This document shows, one piece after another, positions 29,232-39,462 of a DNA stretch of 64,000 nucleotides (positions are counted from its first letter, which is position 1; every line of letters starts with the position of its first letter). Source of the stretch: Streptomyces sp. NBC_01298 (GTDB lineage: Bacteria; Actinomycetota; Actinomycetes; Streptomycetales; Streptomycetaceae). The notes below the pieces were generated by a model, which did no database searches, was not told where the DNA came from, and was given only the letters and a program-made list of their open reading frames with translations. Position numbers and translations under genes: made by a program. The stretch covers positions 6,820,001 through 6,884,000 of the forward strand of contig NZ_CP108414.1 of NCBI RefSeq assembly GCF_035978755.1, written 5' to 3'.

Positions 29232-30893
29232 ATGTCCGAGATGAACGCAGACAGCCGGACGAGGCTTAACCGGACACCCGAGTGGGCCGCACTCGGCAAG
29301 CACCGGGACGAGCTGGGGCAGACGCATCTGCGGGAGCTGTTCGAGGCGGATCCGGGCCGGGGCACCGGCTACACCCTGCGGGTCGGGGACCTGCACATCG
29401 ACTACTCGAAGCACCTCGTGAACGACGAGACGCTGGGACTGCTGCGCGAACTGGCCGCGGCGACCGGCGTGGCCGAGCTGCGCGAGGCCATGTTCCGCGG
29501 CGAGAAGATCAACACGACCGAGGACCGGGCGGTCCTGCACACCGCGCTGCGCGCACCGGCCGACGCGGTCGTCGAGGTGGACGGGGAGAACGTCGTCCCC
29601 GCGGTCCACGCGGTCCTCGACAAGATGGCGGCCTTCGCCGACCGGGTCCGGTCGGGGGAGTGGACCGGCTTCACCGGCAAGCCCATCAAGAACGTCGTCA
29701 ACGTCGGCATCGGCGGCTCCGACCTCGGTCCGGCGATGGCGTACGAGGCGCTGCGCGCCTTCTCCGACCGGGGCCTGACGGTCCGTTTCGTGTCCAACGT
29801 GGACGGCGCCGACCTGCACGAGGCCCTACGCGACCTCGATCCGGCCGAGACGCTGTTCGTCATCGCGTCGAAGACCTTCACGACGATCGAGACCATCACC
29901 AACGCCACCTCGGCGCGGGAGTGGCTGCTCGCGGGCGTCGGCGGCGACGAGGCGGCCGTGGCACGGCACTTCGTGGCGCTCTCCACCAACGAGGAGAAGG
30001 TCTCCGCGTTCGGCATCGACACGGCCAACATGTTCGAGTTCTGGGACTGGGTCGGCGGACGCTACTCCTTCGACTCGGCCATCGGGCTCTCCCTGATGAT
30101 CGCGATCGGCCCGGACGCCTTCCGGGAACTGCTCGGCGGATTCCACGCCATGGACGAGCACTTCCGCACGGCGCCCGCCGAGGAGAACGCCCCGCTGCTG
30201 CTGGGCCTGCTGGGGATCTGGTACGGCGCCTTCTTCGACGCCCAGTCGCACGCGGTGCTCCCGTACAGCCACTACCTCTCCCGGTTCACCGCGTACTTGC
30301 AGCAGCTGGACATGGAGTCCAACGGCAAGTCGGTGGACCGCGAGGGCAACCCGGTGGACTGGCAGACCGGGCCGGTGGTGTGGGGCACGCCCGGCACCAA
30401 CGGCCAGCACGCCTACTACCAGTTGATCCACCAGGGCACCAAGGTGATCCCGGCGGACTTCATCGGCTTCGCGCGGCCGGTCGGCGAACTGCCGCCCGCG
30501 CTGGCGGCCCAGCACGACCTGCTGATGGCGAACTTCTTCGCCCAGACGCAGGCGCTGGCCTTCGGCAAGACGGCGGACGAGGTCCGGGCGGAGGGCGTCG
30601 CCGAACCGCTGGTCCCGCACAAGACCTTCGCGGGCAACCACCCGACGACGACGATCCTGGCGGCCGAGCTCACTCCGGCGGTCCTGGGCCAGCTGATCGC
30701 GCTCTACGAGCACAAGGTGTTCGTCCAGGGCGCGGTGTGGAACATCGACTCCTTCGACCAGTGGGGCGTGGAGCTCGGGAAGGTACTGGCCAAGCGGGTC
30801 GAGCCGGCGCTGACCGACGGCACGGAGGTACCGGGCCTGGACGCGTCCACGCGGGCCCTGGTGGCCACCTACCGCTCGCTGCGGGGCCGCTGA
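29232..30893 (+). CDS. pgi: Glucose-6-phosphate isomerase
   Basis: 553 residues from the ATG at 29232 (AGGAAGTG upstream); the open frame extends back to 29136 but runs through the terminator of the previous gene. It interconverts glucose 6-phosphate and fructose 6-phosphate and links glycolysis to the pentose phosphate operon just downstream on the other strand. Signatures: [12 protein letters not shown] (about 156-167), SKTFTTIET (about 214-222), GGRYSF, the catalytic Glu region around [11 protein letters not shown] (about 357-367) and His in [11 protein letters not shown] (about 388). [16 protein letters not shown] near the C-terminus is the second PROSITE-type motif. Monocistronic. Confidence 0.97.
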   Translation: MSEMNADSRTRLNRTPEWAALGKHRDELGQTHLRELFEADPGRGTGYTLRVGDLHIDYSKHLVNDETLGLLRELAAATGVAELREAMFRGEKINTTEDRAVLHTALRAPADAVVEVDGENVVPAVHAVLDKMAAFADRVRSGEWTGFTGKPIKNVVNVGIGGSDLGPAMAYEALRAFSDRGLTVRFVSNVDGADLHEALRDLDPAETLFVIASKTFTTIETITNATSAREWLLAGVGGDEAAVARHFVALSTNEEKVSAFGIDTANMFEFWDWVGGRYSFDSAIGLSLMIAIGPDAFRELLGGFHAMDEHFRTAPAEENAPLLLGLLGIWYGAFFDAQSHAVLPYSHYLSRFTAYLQQLDMESNGKSVDREGNPVDWQTGPVVWGTPGTNGQHAYYQLIHQGTKVIPADFIGFARPVGELPPALAAQHDLLMANFFAQTQALAFGKTADEVRAEGVAEPLVPHKTFAGNHPTTTILAAELTPAVLGQLIALYEHKVFVQGAVWNIDSFDQWGVELGKVLAKRVEPALTDGTEVPGLDASTRALVATYRSLRGR

Positions 30894-30905
30894 CGATCGA
30901 ATGGC

Positions 30906-30943
30906 GACAGGGCCCGCTCTCCCCGGGGAGAGCGGGCCCTGTC
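30906..30943. terminator. Bidirectional terminator between pgi and pgl
   Basis: A perfect 38-bp palindrome: GACAGGGCCCGCTCTCCCC (30906-30924) followed directly by its reverse complement (30925-30943). Both genes converge on it. Confidence 0.88.
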
Positions 30944-30962
30944 TGCGTTCTGCGTCTACGGG

Positions 30963-31751
30963 TCAGGCGGAGGCCGGCGGGTACATGTCCGTGGGGAGCT
31001 TCGCCGCCGCCGCGCGGTCGAGGAGCCACAGGGTGCGCGAGCTGCCGCGTGCCTCGGCCGCCGGTGCCTGGATCCCGCCCGCGCCGCCCAGCGCGATCGC
31101 CACCGCTCCGGCCTTGTCCTCGCCGGCCGCCAGCAGCCAGACCTCGCGGGCGGCTCGGATCGCCGGGAGGGTGAGCGAGATCCGGGTCGGCGGCGGCTTG
31201 GGCGCGCCGTGCACGCCGACGACGGTGCGCTCGCTCTCGCGGGACGCCGGGTGCTCGGGGAAGAGCGAGGCCACGTGCGTGTCCGGGCCGACGCCCAGCA
31301 TCAGGACGTCGAAGCGGGGGACCGGGCCGTGGTCCTCGGGGCCGGAGGCCTCGCGCAGCTCCGCCGCGTAGGAGGCGGCCGCCGCGTCCACGTCGGCCCC
31401 GTACGGGCCGTCGGAGGCGGGCATGACGTGGACCCGGGCGGGGTCGACCGGAACGGAGTCCAGCAGGGCCTCACGGGCCTGTACGTGGTTGCGCTCGGGG
31501 TCGTCGGCGGGCACGTAGCGCTCGTCGCCCCACCACAGGTCGATCCGCGACCAGTCGATGGCGTCCCGGGCCGGGGCCGCGGCCAGTGCGGCGAGCAGGC
31601 CGTTGCCGTTGCGGCCGCCCGTGAGGACCACCGACGCGGTGCCGCGGGCCGCCTGCGCGTCCACGATCTTCGTGATCAGCCGGGCGGCCGCGGCCTGGGC
31701 CATCAGCTCCTTGTCCCGGTGGACGACGACCTGGGGAGTCGTCATACCCAT
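30963..31751 (-). CDS. pgl: 6-phosphogluconolactonase
   Basis: 262 residues; hydrolyses 6-phosphogluconolactone, the product of Zwf. DevB/SOL type: LTGGRNGNGLLAAL (about 43-56), WWGDERYVPADDPERN (about 73-88), LGVGPDTHVASLFPEHPA (about 152-169) and a Lys near GEDKAGAV. Two starts are possible, ATG 31751 and ATG 31745 (MTTPQVV); the first is kept. Last gene of the tkt-tal-zwf-opcA-pgl operon; a strong hairpin in the gap after opcA may reduce its transcription. Confidence 0.93.
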   Translation of the reverse strand: MGMTTPQVVVHRDKELMAQAAAARLITKIVDAQAARGTASVVLTGGRNGNGLLAALAAAPARDAIDWSRIDLWWGDERYVPADDPERNHVQAREALLDSVPVDPARVHVMPASDGPYGADVDAAAASYAAELREASGPEDHGPVPRFDVLMLGVGPDTHVASLFPEHPASRESERTVVGVHGAPKPPPTRISLTLPAIRAAREVWLLAAGEDKAGAVAIALGGAGGIQAPAAEARGSSRTLWLLDRAAAAKLPTDMYPPASA

Positions 31752-31796
31752 GTGCTGCCGCCTTGTCGGTAGTTCGGGGTCGTGCGGGTGCGGACG

Positions 31797-31845
31797 CCGC
31801 CGCGCGGAGCTGCTCCCGGGTGGGGGGGACAGCTCCGCGCGGCGG
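31797..31845 (-). terminator. Intra-operon hairpin between opcA and pgl
   Basis: Perfect 16-bp stem, CCGCCGCGCGGAGCTG (31797-31812) with its reverse complement (31830-31845), and a G-rich 17-base loop. It lies 14 bases after the opcA stop; partial termination or mRNA 3'-end protection is likely. Confidence 0.65.
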
Positions 31846-31859
31846 GGCCGTTGCCTCGC

Positions 31860-32909
31860 CTACTTGGCCGCGGCCTTCTTGGCCGGCTTCGCCGGAGCGG
31901 GCTTCGCCGCCGGGGCCTCCGCATCGGCCGGGGCCTGCGCCTTGGCCTCCGCCTTGGCGGGTGCCGGCTTCGCCGACCCGGACGTGGCTGCCAGGCGGGC
32001 CACGCCGAACTTCAGCGAGGCCTCGTAGGTGTTGTCCGGGTCCAGGCGGCGGAGTTCCTCCGCCAGCAGCTCGGCCGTGTCGCGGCGCTTCAGCGCCACC
32101 GCACGGTCGGGCTGCCCCGGCATGCACAGCGTGGCCAGCGCCCCGTCCGCCCGGTCCAGGACGATCCCGCCGCCCTTGGTCTCCAGACGGACCGCGGTGA
32201 GCCCGGGGCCCGCCGAGGAGGTGCGCTTGACGGGGACCTGGAGCCGGTCCGAGAGCCACATCGCCAGCAGCTCGCAGCTCGGGTTGTCGTCCTCGCCCTC
32301 GACCGTGGCCGAGGACACCGAGTGGACCTGCTGGTCGAGCGCCGCCGCCAGCATGGAGCGCCACGGGGTGATCCGGGTCCAGGACAGGTCCGTGTCCCCG
32401 GGCGCGTACGCCGTCGCCCGGCTGCCGAGCGCCTCGATCGGGTCCTCGGCGGAGTAGGTGTCCGTGATCCGGCGCTGGCCGAGTGACCCCAGGGGGTCGC
32501 CCGCCAGGTCCTGGGGAGCACCCTCCGGCCACCAGACGACGACGGGCGCGTCCGGGAGCAGGAGCGGGAGAACCACCGACTGGGCGTGGTCGACCAGTTC
32601 GCCGTGCAGGCGCAGGACAACCGTTTCACCGGTGCCCGAGTCCGTCCCGACGCGGACTTCCGCGTCGAGACGGGCATCGCGGCGGCTGCGCGGCGAGCGG
32701 CTGACCCGCTTGATGACGACGATGATCCGCGAGGGGTGTTCGCGGGACGCGTCGTTCGCCGACTTGAGCGCGTCGTACGCGTTCTCCTCGTCGGTCACGA
32801 TCACCAGCGTGAGCACCATCCCGATGGCAGGCGTGCCGATGTCCCGGCGCGCCTGCACCAACGAGGCGTTGATCTTGCTGGAGTTGGTCTCCGTGAGGTC
32901 GATCTTCAT
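31860..32909 (-). CDS. opcA: Glucose-6-phosphate dehydrogenase assembly/activator protein OpcA
   Basis: 349 residues. OpcA is an allosteric activator or assembly factor of glucose-6-phosphate dehydrogenase in cyanobacteria and actinobacteria. The N-terminus MKIDLTETNSSKINASLVQAR and VVWWPEGAPQDLAGDPLGSLGQRRITD are typical. The C-terminal 45 residues are an Ala/Lys/Pro tail (APAKAEAKAQAP, KPAPAKPAKKAAAK) beyond the conserved domain. Its ATG overlaps the zwf stop by four bases, so the two partners are made together. Confidence 0.95.
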   Translation of the reverse strand: MKIDLTETNSSKINASLVQARRDIGTPAIGMVLTLVIVTDEENAYDALKSANDASREHPSRIIVVIKRVSRSPRSRRDARLDAEVRVGTDSGTGETVVLRLHGELVDHAQSVVLPLLLPDAPVVVWWPEGAPQDLAGDPLGSLGQRRITDTYSAEDPIEALGSRATAYAPGDTDLSWTRITPWRSMLAAALDQQVHSVSSATVEGEDDNPSCELLAMWLSDRLQVPVKRTSSAGPGLTAVRLETKGGGIVLDRADGALATLCMPGQPDRAVALKRRDTAELLAEELRRLDPDNTYEASLKFGVARLAATSGSAKPAPAKAEAKAQAPADAEAPAAKPAPAKPAKKAAAK

Positions 32910-34435
32910 GGCCGGCGCCAGCTCCGTCCGTCTCGTGCGAGCATCTCGTCCGCCTCGACCGGTCCCCAGGTGCCCGACGGGTACTGGGCGGGCTTGCCGT
33001 GCGTGTCCCAGTACCGCTCGATCGGGTCGAGGATGTTCCAGGACAGCTCGACCTCCTGGTGGCGCGGGAACAGGTTCGCGTCACCCAGCAGCACGTCGAG
33101 GATCAGCCGCTCGTAGGCCTCGGGGCTCGACTCCGTGAAGGACTCGCCGTAGGCGAAGTCCATCGTCACGTCCCGGACCTCCATGGAGGTGCCCGGAACC
33201 TTGGAACCGAAGCGCACCGTCACGCCCTCGTCCGGCTGGACCCGGATGACCAGGGCGTTCTGCCCCAGCTCCTCGGTCGCGCCCGATTCGAACGGCAGGT
33301 ACGGGGCCCGCTTGAAGACGACCGCGATCTCGGTCACCCGGCGGCCCAGGCGCTTGCCCGTCCGCAGGTAGAACGGGACGCCCGCCCAGCGGCGGTTGTT
33401 GATCTCCAGGCGGATGGCCGCGTAGGTGTCGGTCTTCGACTTGGGGTCGATGCCGTCCTCTTCGAGGTACCCGACGACCTTCTCGCCGCCCTGCCACGCC
33501 GCCGAGTACTGGCCGCGCACGGTGTGCTTGCCCAGGTCCTCGGGCAGCTCCACGGCGGTGAGCACCTTGAGCTTCTCGGCCACCAGCGCCTTGGGGTGGA
33601 AGGAGCCGGGCTCCTCCATCGCCGTCAGCGCCAGCAGCTGGAGCAGGTGGTTCTGGATGACGTCGCGGGCCGCGCCGATGCCGTCGTAGTAGCCGGCCCG
33701 GCCGCCGATGCCGATGTCCTCGGCCATGGTGATCTGTACGTGGTCGACGTACGACCGGTTCCAGATCGGCTCGAACATCGTGTTGGCGAAGCGGAGCGCC
33801 AGGATGTTCTGGACGGTCTCCTTGCCCAGGTAGTGGTCGATCCGGAAGACCTCGTTGGGCGGGAAGACGTCGTGCACGAGCTGGTTGAGCTCCTGCGCAC
33901 TGGTCAGGTCGTGCCCGAACGGCTTCTCGATGACCGCGCGACGCCAGGAGCCCTCCTTCTGGTCCGCCAGCCCGTGCTTCTTGAGCTGGGCGACGACCTT
34001 GGGGAAGAACTTCGGCGGGACGGACAGGTAGAAGGCGAAGTTGCCGCCGGTGCCCTGCGCCTTGTCCAGCTCCTCGATCGTCGACTTCAGCGTCTCGAAC
34101 GCCTGGTCGTCGTCGAAGTCGCCCTGGACGAAGCGGCAGCCCTGCACCAGCTGCTGCCACACCTCTTCGCGGAAGGGCGTGCGCGCGTGCTGCTTGACCG
34201 CGTCGTGAACCTCCTGCGCGAAGTCCTCGTCCTGCCACTCGCGTCGGGCGAACCCGATCAGGGAGAAGCCCGGCGGGAGCAGGCCGCGGTTGGCGAGGTC
34301 GTAGACGGCAGGCATCAGCTTCTTGCGCGACAGGTCACCCGTAACGCCGAAAATGACCAGGCCGGACGGCCCCGCGATGCGCGGGAGCCGCCGGTCCTGT
34401 GCGTCACGAAGCGGGTTCGCTCCGTTTACAGACAA
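32906..34435 (-). CDS. zwf: Glucose-6-phosphate 1-dehydrogenase
   Basis: 509 residues; first step of the oxidative pentose phosphate pathway, making NADPH. Coenzyme motif FGVTGDLSRKKLMPA (about 28-42), active-site RIDHYLGKE (about 199-207) and EKPFGHD are visible. The start is a TTG at 34435, ten bases after a GGAGG that lies in the 3' end of tal; no ATG or GTG sits in a better place, and the first conserved residues (NPLRDAQDRRLPRIAGPSG) come right after it. Its start is five bases from the tal stop and its stop overlaps opcA. Confidence 0.96.
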   Translation of the reverse strand: MSVNGANPLRDAQDRRLPRIAGPSGLVIFGVTGDLSRKKLMPAVYDLANRGLLPPGFSLIGFARREWQDEDFAQEVHDAVKQHARTPFREEVWQQLVQGCRFVQGDFDDDQAFETLKSTIEELDKAQGTGGNFAFYLSVPPKFFPKVVAQLKKHGLADQKEGSWRRAVIEKPFGHDLTSAQELNQLVHDVFPPNEVFRIDHYLGKETVQNILALRFANTMFEPIWNRSYVDHVQITMAEDIGIGGRAGYYDGIGAARDVIQNHLLQLLALTAMEEPGSFHPKALVAEKLKVLTAVELPEDLGKHTVRGQYSAAWQGGEKVVGYLEEDGIDPKSKTDTYAAIRLEINNRRWAGVPFYLRTGKRLGRRVTEIAVVFKRAPYLPFESGATEELGQNALVIRVQPDEGVTVRFGSKVPGTSMEVRDVTMDFAYGESFTESSPEAYERLILDVLLGDANLFPRHQEVELSWNILDPIERYWDTHGKPAQYPSGTWGPVEADEMLARDGRSWRRP

Positions 34436-34440
34436 AGTGT

Positions 34441-35559
34441 TCAGGCCTCCGTGGGGGCGAGGCGCTCAAGCTCCGCCTCGGTCGACTTCAGCAGGTCGTT
34501 CCAGGACACCGCGAACTTCTCGACGCCCTCTTCCTCGAGCAGCTGCACCACATCGTCGTACGAAATGCCCAGCTTCGCGACCGCTGCGAGCTCGGCGCGG
34601 GACTGCTCGTACGTGCCGCGGATGGTGTCGCCCGCGACCTCGCCGTGGTCGGCGGTGGCCTCGAGGGTGCCCTCGGGCATGGTGTTCACGGTGCCGGGGG
34701 CGACCAGGTCCACCACGTACAGGGTGTCCTTGTACGCCGGGTCCTTGACGCCGGTCGAGGCCCAGAGCGGACGCTGCTTGTTGGCGTGCGCCTTGTCCAG
34801 GGCGGCCCAGCGCTCGCTGGAGAACACCTCTTCGTAGGCCTCGTAGGCCAGACGGGCGTTCGCGAGCGCCGCCTTGCCCTTGAGGGCCTTGGCCTCGTCG
34901 GTGCCCAGGGCGTCCAGACGCTTGTCGATCTCGGAGTCCACGCGGGACACGAAGAAGGAGGCGACCGAGTGGATCTTGGAGAGGTCCAGGCCCGCGGCCT
35001 TCGCCTTCTCCAGACCCGCCAGGTACGCGTCCATGACCTCGCGGTAGCGCTCCAGCGAGAAGATCAGCGTGACGTTGACGCTGATGCCCTTGCCGATGAC
35101 CTCGGTGATCGCCGGCAGGCCGGCCTTGGTCGCCGGGATCTTGATGAGCGTGTTCGGGCGGTCCACCAGCCACGCGAGCTGCTTGGCCTCGGCGATGGTC
35201 GCCGTGGTGTTGTGGGCCAGGCGCGGGTCGACCTCGATCGAGACCCGGCCGTCCTGGCCCTCGGTGGAGTCGTACACCGGGCGCAGGATGTCGGCGGCGT
35301 CGCGGACGTCCGCCGTGGTGATCATGCGGATGGCCTCTTCGACGGTGACCTTGCGGGCGGCCAGGTCGGCGAGCTGCTGCTCGTACCCCTCGCCGCCGCT
35401 GATCGCCTTCTGGAAGATCGCCGGGTTGGTGGTGACACCCACCACGTGCTGCTGGTCGATGAGCTCGGCCAGGTTGCCGGACGTGATCCGCTTGCGGGAC
35501 AGGTCGTCCAGCCAGATCGCGACGCCCTCGTCGGAAAGGCGCTTCAGTGCGTCTGTCAT
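34441..35559 (-). CDS. tal: Transaldolase
   Basis: 372 residues, subfamily common in actinobacteria and cyanobacteria. Transfers a dihydroxyacetone unit between sugar phosphates. [14 protein letters not shown] (about 39-52) and the Schiff-base Lys in [10 protein letters not shown] (about 137-146) are seen, plus [16 protein letters not shown]. It lies 35 bases downstream of tkt and five bases upstream of zwf. The much longer open frame reaching 37488 is the shadow of tkt in another frame. Confidence 0.96.
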   Translation of the reverse strand: MTDALKRLSDEGVAIWLDDLSRKRITSGNLAELIDQQHVVGVTTNPAIFQKAISGGEGYEQQLADLAARKVTVEEAIRMITTADVRDAADILRPVYDSTEGQDGRVSIEVDPRLAHNTTATIAEAKQLAWLVDRPNTLIKIPATKAGLPAITEVIGKGISVNVTLIFSLERYREVMDAYLAGLEKAKAAGLDLSKIHSVASFFVSRVDSEIDKRLDALGTDEAKALKGKAALANARLAYEAYEEVFSSERWAALDKAHANKQRPLWASTGVKDPAYKDTLYVVDLVAPGTVNTMPEGTLEATADHGEVAGDTIRGTYEQSRAELAAVAKLGISYDDVVQLLEEEGVEKFAVSWNDLLKSTEAELERLAPTEA

Positions 35560-35594
35560 GGGAATTGCATCTCCTACTGGTCTGGGTGCGGGAG

Positions 35595-37682
35595 TCAGCG
35601 CGCGGCGGCGGCGAGCGACTCGCGTGCGGCGGCGGTCACGGCTTCGGCGGTGAGGCCGAACTCGCGGTAGAGCACGGCGCCGTCGGCCGAGGCACCGAAG
35701 TGCTCCAGCGAGACGATCCGGCCCGCGTCGCCGACGTAGCGGTGCCAGGTCAGGCCGATGCCGGCCTCGACCGCGACACGCGCCTTGACCGAGGGCGGCA
35801 GGACGCTGTCCTTGTACTCCTGGGACTGCTCCTCGAACCACTCGACGGACGGCATCGAGACGACCCGGGCCGGGACGCCCTCGGCCTGCAGCGCCTCGCG
35901 CGCGGCGACGGCGAGCTGGACCTCGGAACCGGTGCCGATGAGCACGACCTGAGCCGGGCCGCCCTCGGCCTCGAAGAGCACGTACCCGCCCTTGGCGGCG
36001 TCCTCGTTGCGCTCGTAGGTCGGCACGCCCTGGCGGGTCAGCGCCAGACCGTGCGGGGCGCCCTTGCCGAAGACCTTGGTGTGGCGCTTGAGGATCTCGC
36101 GCCAGGCGACGGCCGTCTCGTTCGCGTCGGCCGGGCGGACCACGTTCAGGCCCGGGATGGCGCGCAGCGCGGCGACGTGCTCCACCGGCTGGTGGGTCGG
36201 GCCGTCCTCGCCGAGGCCGATGGAGTCGTGCGTCCACACGTAGGTGACGGGCACGTGCATCAGCGCGGAGAGGCGGACGGCGTTGCGCATGTAGTCGGAG
36301 AACACCAGGAAGGTGCCGCCGTAGACGCGGGTGTGGCCGTGCAGGGCGATGCCGTTCATGGCCGCGGCCATGGCGTGCTCGCGGATGCCGAAGTGGATGG
36401 TGCGGCCGTACGGGTCGGCCTCCGGCAGCGGGTTGCCCACCGGCAGGAACGAGGAGTTCTTGTCGATGGTGGTGTTGTTGGAGCCGGCCAGGTCGGCCGA
36501 GCCGCCCCACAGCTCCGGGATGACCGCGCCGAGCGCCTCGAGCACCTTGCCGGAGGCGGCGCGGGTGGCGACGCCCTTTCCGGTCTCGAAGACGGGGAGC
36601 TTGTCCTCCCAGCCCGCGGGCAGCTCGCCCGCGTTGATGCGGTCGAACTCGGCCGCGCGCTCCGGGTTGGCGGTGCGCCAGGCGGAGAACTCCTTCTCCC
36701 ACGCGGCCTTGGCCTCGCGGCCGCGGTCGCCCAGCGCGCGGGTGTGCGCGATGACCTCGTCGGAGACCTCGAACGTCTGCTCCGGGTCGAAGCCGAGCAC
36801 GCGCTTGGTGGCGGCGACCTCGTCGTTGCCGAGGGCCGAGCCGTGCGAGGCCTCGGTGCCCTGGGCGTGCGGGGCCGGCCAGGCGATGATCGAGCGGGCC
36901 GCGATGAAGGAGGGGCGCTCCGTCTCGGCCTTGGCGGCCTGCAGCGCGGCGAACAGCGCCTTCGGGTCGAGGTCGCCGTTCTCCTGCTGCGCGACGCGCT
37001 GGACGTGCCAGCCGTACGCCTCGTAGCGCTTCAGGGTGTCCTCGGAGACGGCCGTCTCCGTGTCGCCCTCGATGGAGATGTGGTTGTCGTCCCACAGCAG
37101 CACGAGGTTGCCGAGCTTCTGGTGGCCGGCCAGCGCGGACGCCTCGTGGGAGATGCCCTCCTGGAGGCAGCCGTCGCCCGCGATCGCGTAGATCATGTGG
37201 TCGAACGGGGAGGCGCCCGCGGGGGCCTCGGGGTCGAACAGGCCGCGCTCGTAGCGGGCGGCCATGGCCATGCCCACCGCGTTGGCGATGCCCTGGCCCA
37301 GCGGGCCGGTGGTGGTCTCGACGCCCGCGGTGTGGCCGTACTCCGGGTGGCCCGGGGTCTTGGAACCCCAGGTGCGGAAGGCCTTCAGGTCGTCGAGTTC
37401 CAGGCCGAACCCGCCGAGGTACAGCTGGGTGTAGAGGGTCAGCGAGGAGTGACCCGCGGAGAGCACGAAACGGTCGCGGCCGACCCACTCCGGGTCCGCC
37501 GGGTCGTGCCGCATCACCTTCTGGAAGAGGGTGTACGCGGCGGGGGCCAGGCTCATCGCCGTACCGGGGTGGCCGTTACCGACCTTCTGGACCGCGTCGG
37601 CGGCCAGGATCCGGGCGGTGTCGACAGCACGCTGGTCCAGTTCGGTCCAGTCGAGCTCTGTGGTCGTCGGCTTGGTGCTCAC
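35595..37682 (-). CDS. tkt: Transketolase
   Basis: 695 residues from a GTG at 37682 ([16 protein letters not shown]). Thiamine diphosphate enzyme moving two-carbon units between pentose and hexose phosphates. [19 protein letters not shown] (about 36-54), the ThDP motif [19 protein letters not shown]...NLVLLWDDN (about 163-195) and the pyrimidine-domain [18 protein letters not shown] (about 438-455) are clear. First gene of the five-gene operon tkt-tal-zwf-opcA-pgl. Confidence 0.97.
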   Translation of the reverse strand: MSTKPTTTELDWTELDQRAVDTARILAADAVQKVGNGHPGTAMSLAPAAYTLFQKVMRHDPADPEWVGRDRFVLSAGHSSLTLYTQLYLGGFGLELDDLKAFRTWGSKTPGHPEYGHTAGVETTTGPLGQGIANAVGMAMAARYERGLFDPEAPAGASPFDHMIYAIAGDGCLQEGISHEASALAGHQKLGNLVLLWDDNHISIEGDTETAVSEDTLKRYEAYGWHVQRVAQQENGDLDPKALFAALQAAKAETERPSFIAARSIIAWPAPHAQGTEASHGSALGNDEVAATKRVLGFDPEQTFEVSDEVIAHTRALGDRGREAKAAWEKEFSAWRTANPERAAEFDRINAGELPAGWEDKLPVFETGKGVATRAASGKVLEALGAVIPELWGGSADLAGSNNTTIDKNSSFLPVGNPLPEADPYGRTIHFGIREHAMAAAMNGIALHGHTRVYGGTFLVFSDYMRNAVRLSALMHVPVTYVWTHDSIGLGEDGPTHQPVEHVAALRAIPGLNVVRPADANETAVAWREILKRHTKVFGKGAPHGLALTRQGVPTYERNEDAAKGGYVLFEAEGGPAQVVLIGTGSEVQLAVAAREALQAEGVPARVVSMPSVEWFEEQSQEYKDSVLPPSVKARVAVEAGIGLTWHRYVGDAGRIVSLEHFGASADGAVLYREFGLTAEAVTAAARESLAAAAR

Positions 37683-37967
37683 CGTGGGTCAGGGCTCCTC
37701 TCCACATGTCTGGTTCCCGGTGACGAACGGTGCACCGGCGCGATTCCGAGCCTACCCCCGCCACAGCGTGCAGCTATTCGAGTACCCGCGGTCCGCGCGT
37801 GACGTCTGAGCGCCGATCGGACCAACACGGGGCGACCGGGGGCGACCCCCGCGCGGGACGAGCCAATGGCTACGTCTAGAGTGGCGTGGTACGCGCAAGC
37901 ATTTACGCGACCTTCATGTTTAAAAGGTTCACGTCGGAGCTTGCTGGATTCTCTGTCAGGGGTGTGC
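37683..37967. promoter_or_regulatory. Divergent promoter region of tkt and ctaB
   Basis: 285 bases without a gene. It must contain the start signals of both operons. A TAGAGT (-10-like) lies at about 37876-37881, and an unusually A/T-rich patch (ATGTTTAAAAGG, about 37915-37926) lies nearer ctaB. No clear inverted repeat or riboswitch is visible. Confidence 0.4.
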
Positions 37968-38909
37968 GTGACGGCCGTCGAATCCCGTCCAGCGGGGGTG
38001 CTCGGGACGAGCCCCGGTCACCGGCCGTTCGGGGCCCGGGCCATGGCTTTCGTGGCACTGACCAAGCCGCGGATCATCGAGCTTCTGCTCATCACGACCG
38101 TGCCGGTGATGTTCCTCGCCGAGCAGGACGTGCCTTCGCTGTGGCTGGTCCTCGCCACCTGCTTCGGCGGTTATCTGTCGGCGGGCGGCGCCAACGCGCT
38201 GAACATGTACATCGACCGCGACATCGACGCGCTGATGGACCGGACCTCGGGACGCCCGCTGGTGACCGGCATGGTCAGCCCGCGCGAATGCCTGGTCTTC
38301 GGCATCACGCTCGGCGTCGCGTCCACCCTGTTCTTCGGGCTGCTGATCAACTGGCTGTCGGCCGCGCTCGCGCTCGGCGCGCTCCTCTTCTACGTCGTCG
38401 TCTACACGATGCTGTTGAAGCGGCGCACCTCGCAGAACATCGTGTGGGGCGGCATCGCGGGCTGCATGCCGGTGCTCATCGGCTGGTCGGCCGTGAAGAA
38501 CGAGGTCTCCTGGGCCGCCGTCATCCTCTTCCTCGTCATCTTCTTCTGGACGCCGCCGCACTACTGGCCGCTGTCGATGAAGGTGAAGGACGACTACGCG
38601 CGGGTCGGCGTGCCGATGCTGCCGGTCGTCGCGGGCAACAAGGCCGTGGCCAAGCAGATCGTCCTCTACAGCTGGGTGATGGTGGCGGTCTCGCTGCTGC
38701 TGACCCCGCTGGGGTACACCGGCTGGTTCTACACCTCGGTCGCCCTGGTCGCCGGCGGCTGGTGGCTCTGGGAGGCGCACGGGCTCAACGCGCGCGCCAA
38801 GTCGGGCGTGACGGGCGCGAAGCTCAAGGAGATGCGGCTGTTCCACTGGTCGATCACCTACGTGTCGCTGCTCTTCGTCGCCGTGGCCGTGGACCCCTTC
38901 CTCCGCTGA
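37968..38909 (+). CDS. ctaB: Protoheme IX farnesyltransferase (heme O synthase)
   Basis: 313 residues from the GTG at 37968 (CAGGGG 5 bases upstream); the open frame reaches 37866 but those residues are unlike the family. UbiA-type membrane prenyltransferase adding farnesyl to heme B for cytochrome aa3. Nine or so membrane helices; first Asp-rich motif [20 protein letters not shown] (about 78-97), [18 protein letters not shown] and the second loop around [17 protein letters not shown]. CtaA, the next enzyme in heme A synthesis, is encoded 1.8 kb downstream on the opposite strand. Confidence 0.95.
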   Translation: MTAVESRPAGVLGTSPGHRPFGARAMAFVALTKPRIIELLLITTVPVMFLAEQDVPSLWLVLATCFGGYLSAGGANALNMYIDRDIDALMDRTSGRPLVTGMVSPRECLVFGITLGVASTLFFGLLINWLSAALALGALLFYVVVYTMLLKRRTSQNIVWGGIAGCMPVLIGWSAVKNEVSWAAVILFLVIFFWTPPHYWPLSMKVKDDYARVGVPMLPVVAGNKAVAKQIVLYSWVMVAVSLLLTPLGYTGWFYTSVALVAGGWWLWEAHGLNARAKSGVTGAKLKEMRLFHWSITYVSLLFVAVAVDPFLR

Positions 38910-39009
38910 TCCTTCGCCGGGTCCTTCTCTGATCCTCTCCGGATCCTTCGGTGGATCCTGCGGCGGCCGGTCCTTCCTCCGCCCGTTACCGGCCGGTAGC
39001 ATGCCCTCC

Positions 39010-39360
39010 ATGGCAGACACCGAGGAGACCGCCGCCACGGCGGACAAGAAGCAGGACCGTACGGCCGCGAAGCTGGCCAAGCAGATCGGCGCGTTCGCCA
39101 AGCTGCACGGCGGAGCCGAGGGCCACCTCGCGCACATCGGCCAGGCGGGCACCCGGATCGTCCTCGTCGGTACCGACGGCGAGTGGGGCGACCTGGTCGC
39201 CCCGGCCTACGACACCGCGCGGCTCGCGGCCGGGAAGGCCGGGCTGACCCTCCACGAGGAGTTCGACGGCGAGTTCGCCGCGCGGGTGCGGACAGGGCCG
39301 TACGAGTGGTCCCGGATGGCCGGAATGCAGCTGGGCGGAACCGCCAATCCCGCGGCCTGA
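39010..39360 (+). CDS. Conserved hypothetical small protein
   Basis: 116 residues from the ATG at 39010 (MADTEETAATADKKQ). TAGCAT at 38997-39002 ends seven bases before this ATG, so the transcript is probably leaderless; an in-frame ATG at 39001 would overlap that hexamer. The N-terminus is charged and disordered, followed by KLAKQIGAFAKLHGGAEGHLAHI, an alpha/beta stretch and EWSRMAGMQLGG. No family, signal or membrane segment is recognised. The gap before it (38910-39009) holds only GATCCTT-like repeats. Confidence 0.65.
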   Translation: MADTEETAATADKKQDRTAAKLAKQIGAFAKLHGGAEGHLAHIGQAGTRIVLVGTDGEWGDLVAPAYDTARLAAGKAGLTLHEEFDGEFAARVRTGPYEWSRMAGMQLGGTANPAA

Positions 39361-39462
39361 CCCGGTTGATCTTGGCTTGATCATTGGCCTGATCGTTACC
39401 GCGTCATCCGCTCGGTCAACAGCGCGAGCAACACCTCACACCCCGCTCACCCGTTAGGACGT

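Noticed and set aside
34441-37488. 1015-residue minus-strand frame covering tal and most of tkt
   Set aside because: Only the last 372 residues (tal) are family-like; the rest is out of frame with tkt.
38910-39009. GATCCTT-like repeats after ctaB, considered as an integration site or array
   Set aside because: Copies are irregular and short; no att core, integrase or array structure.
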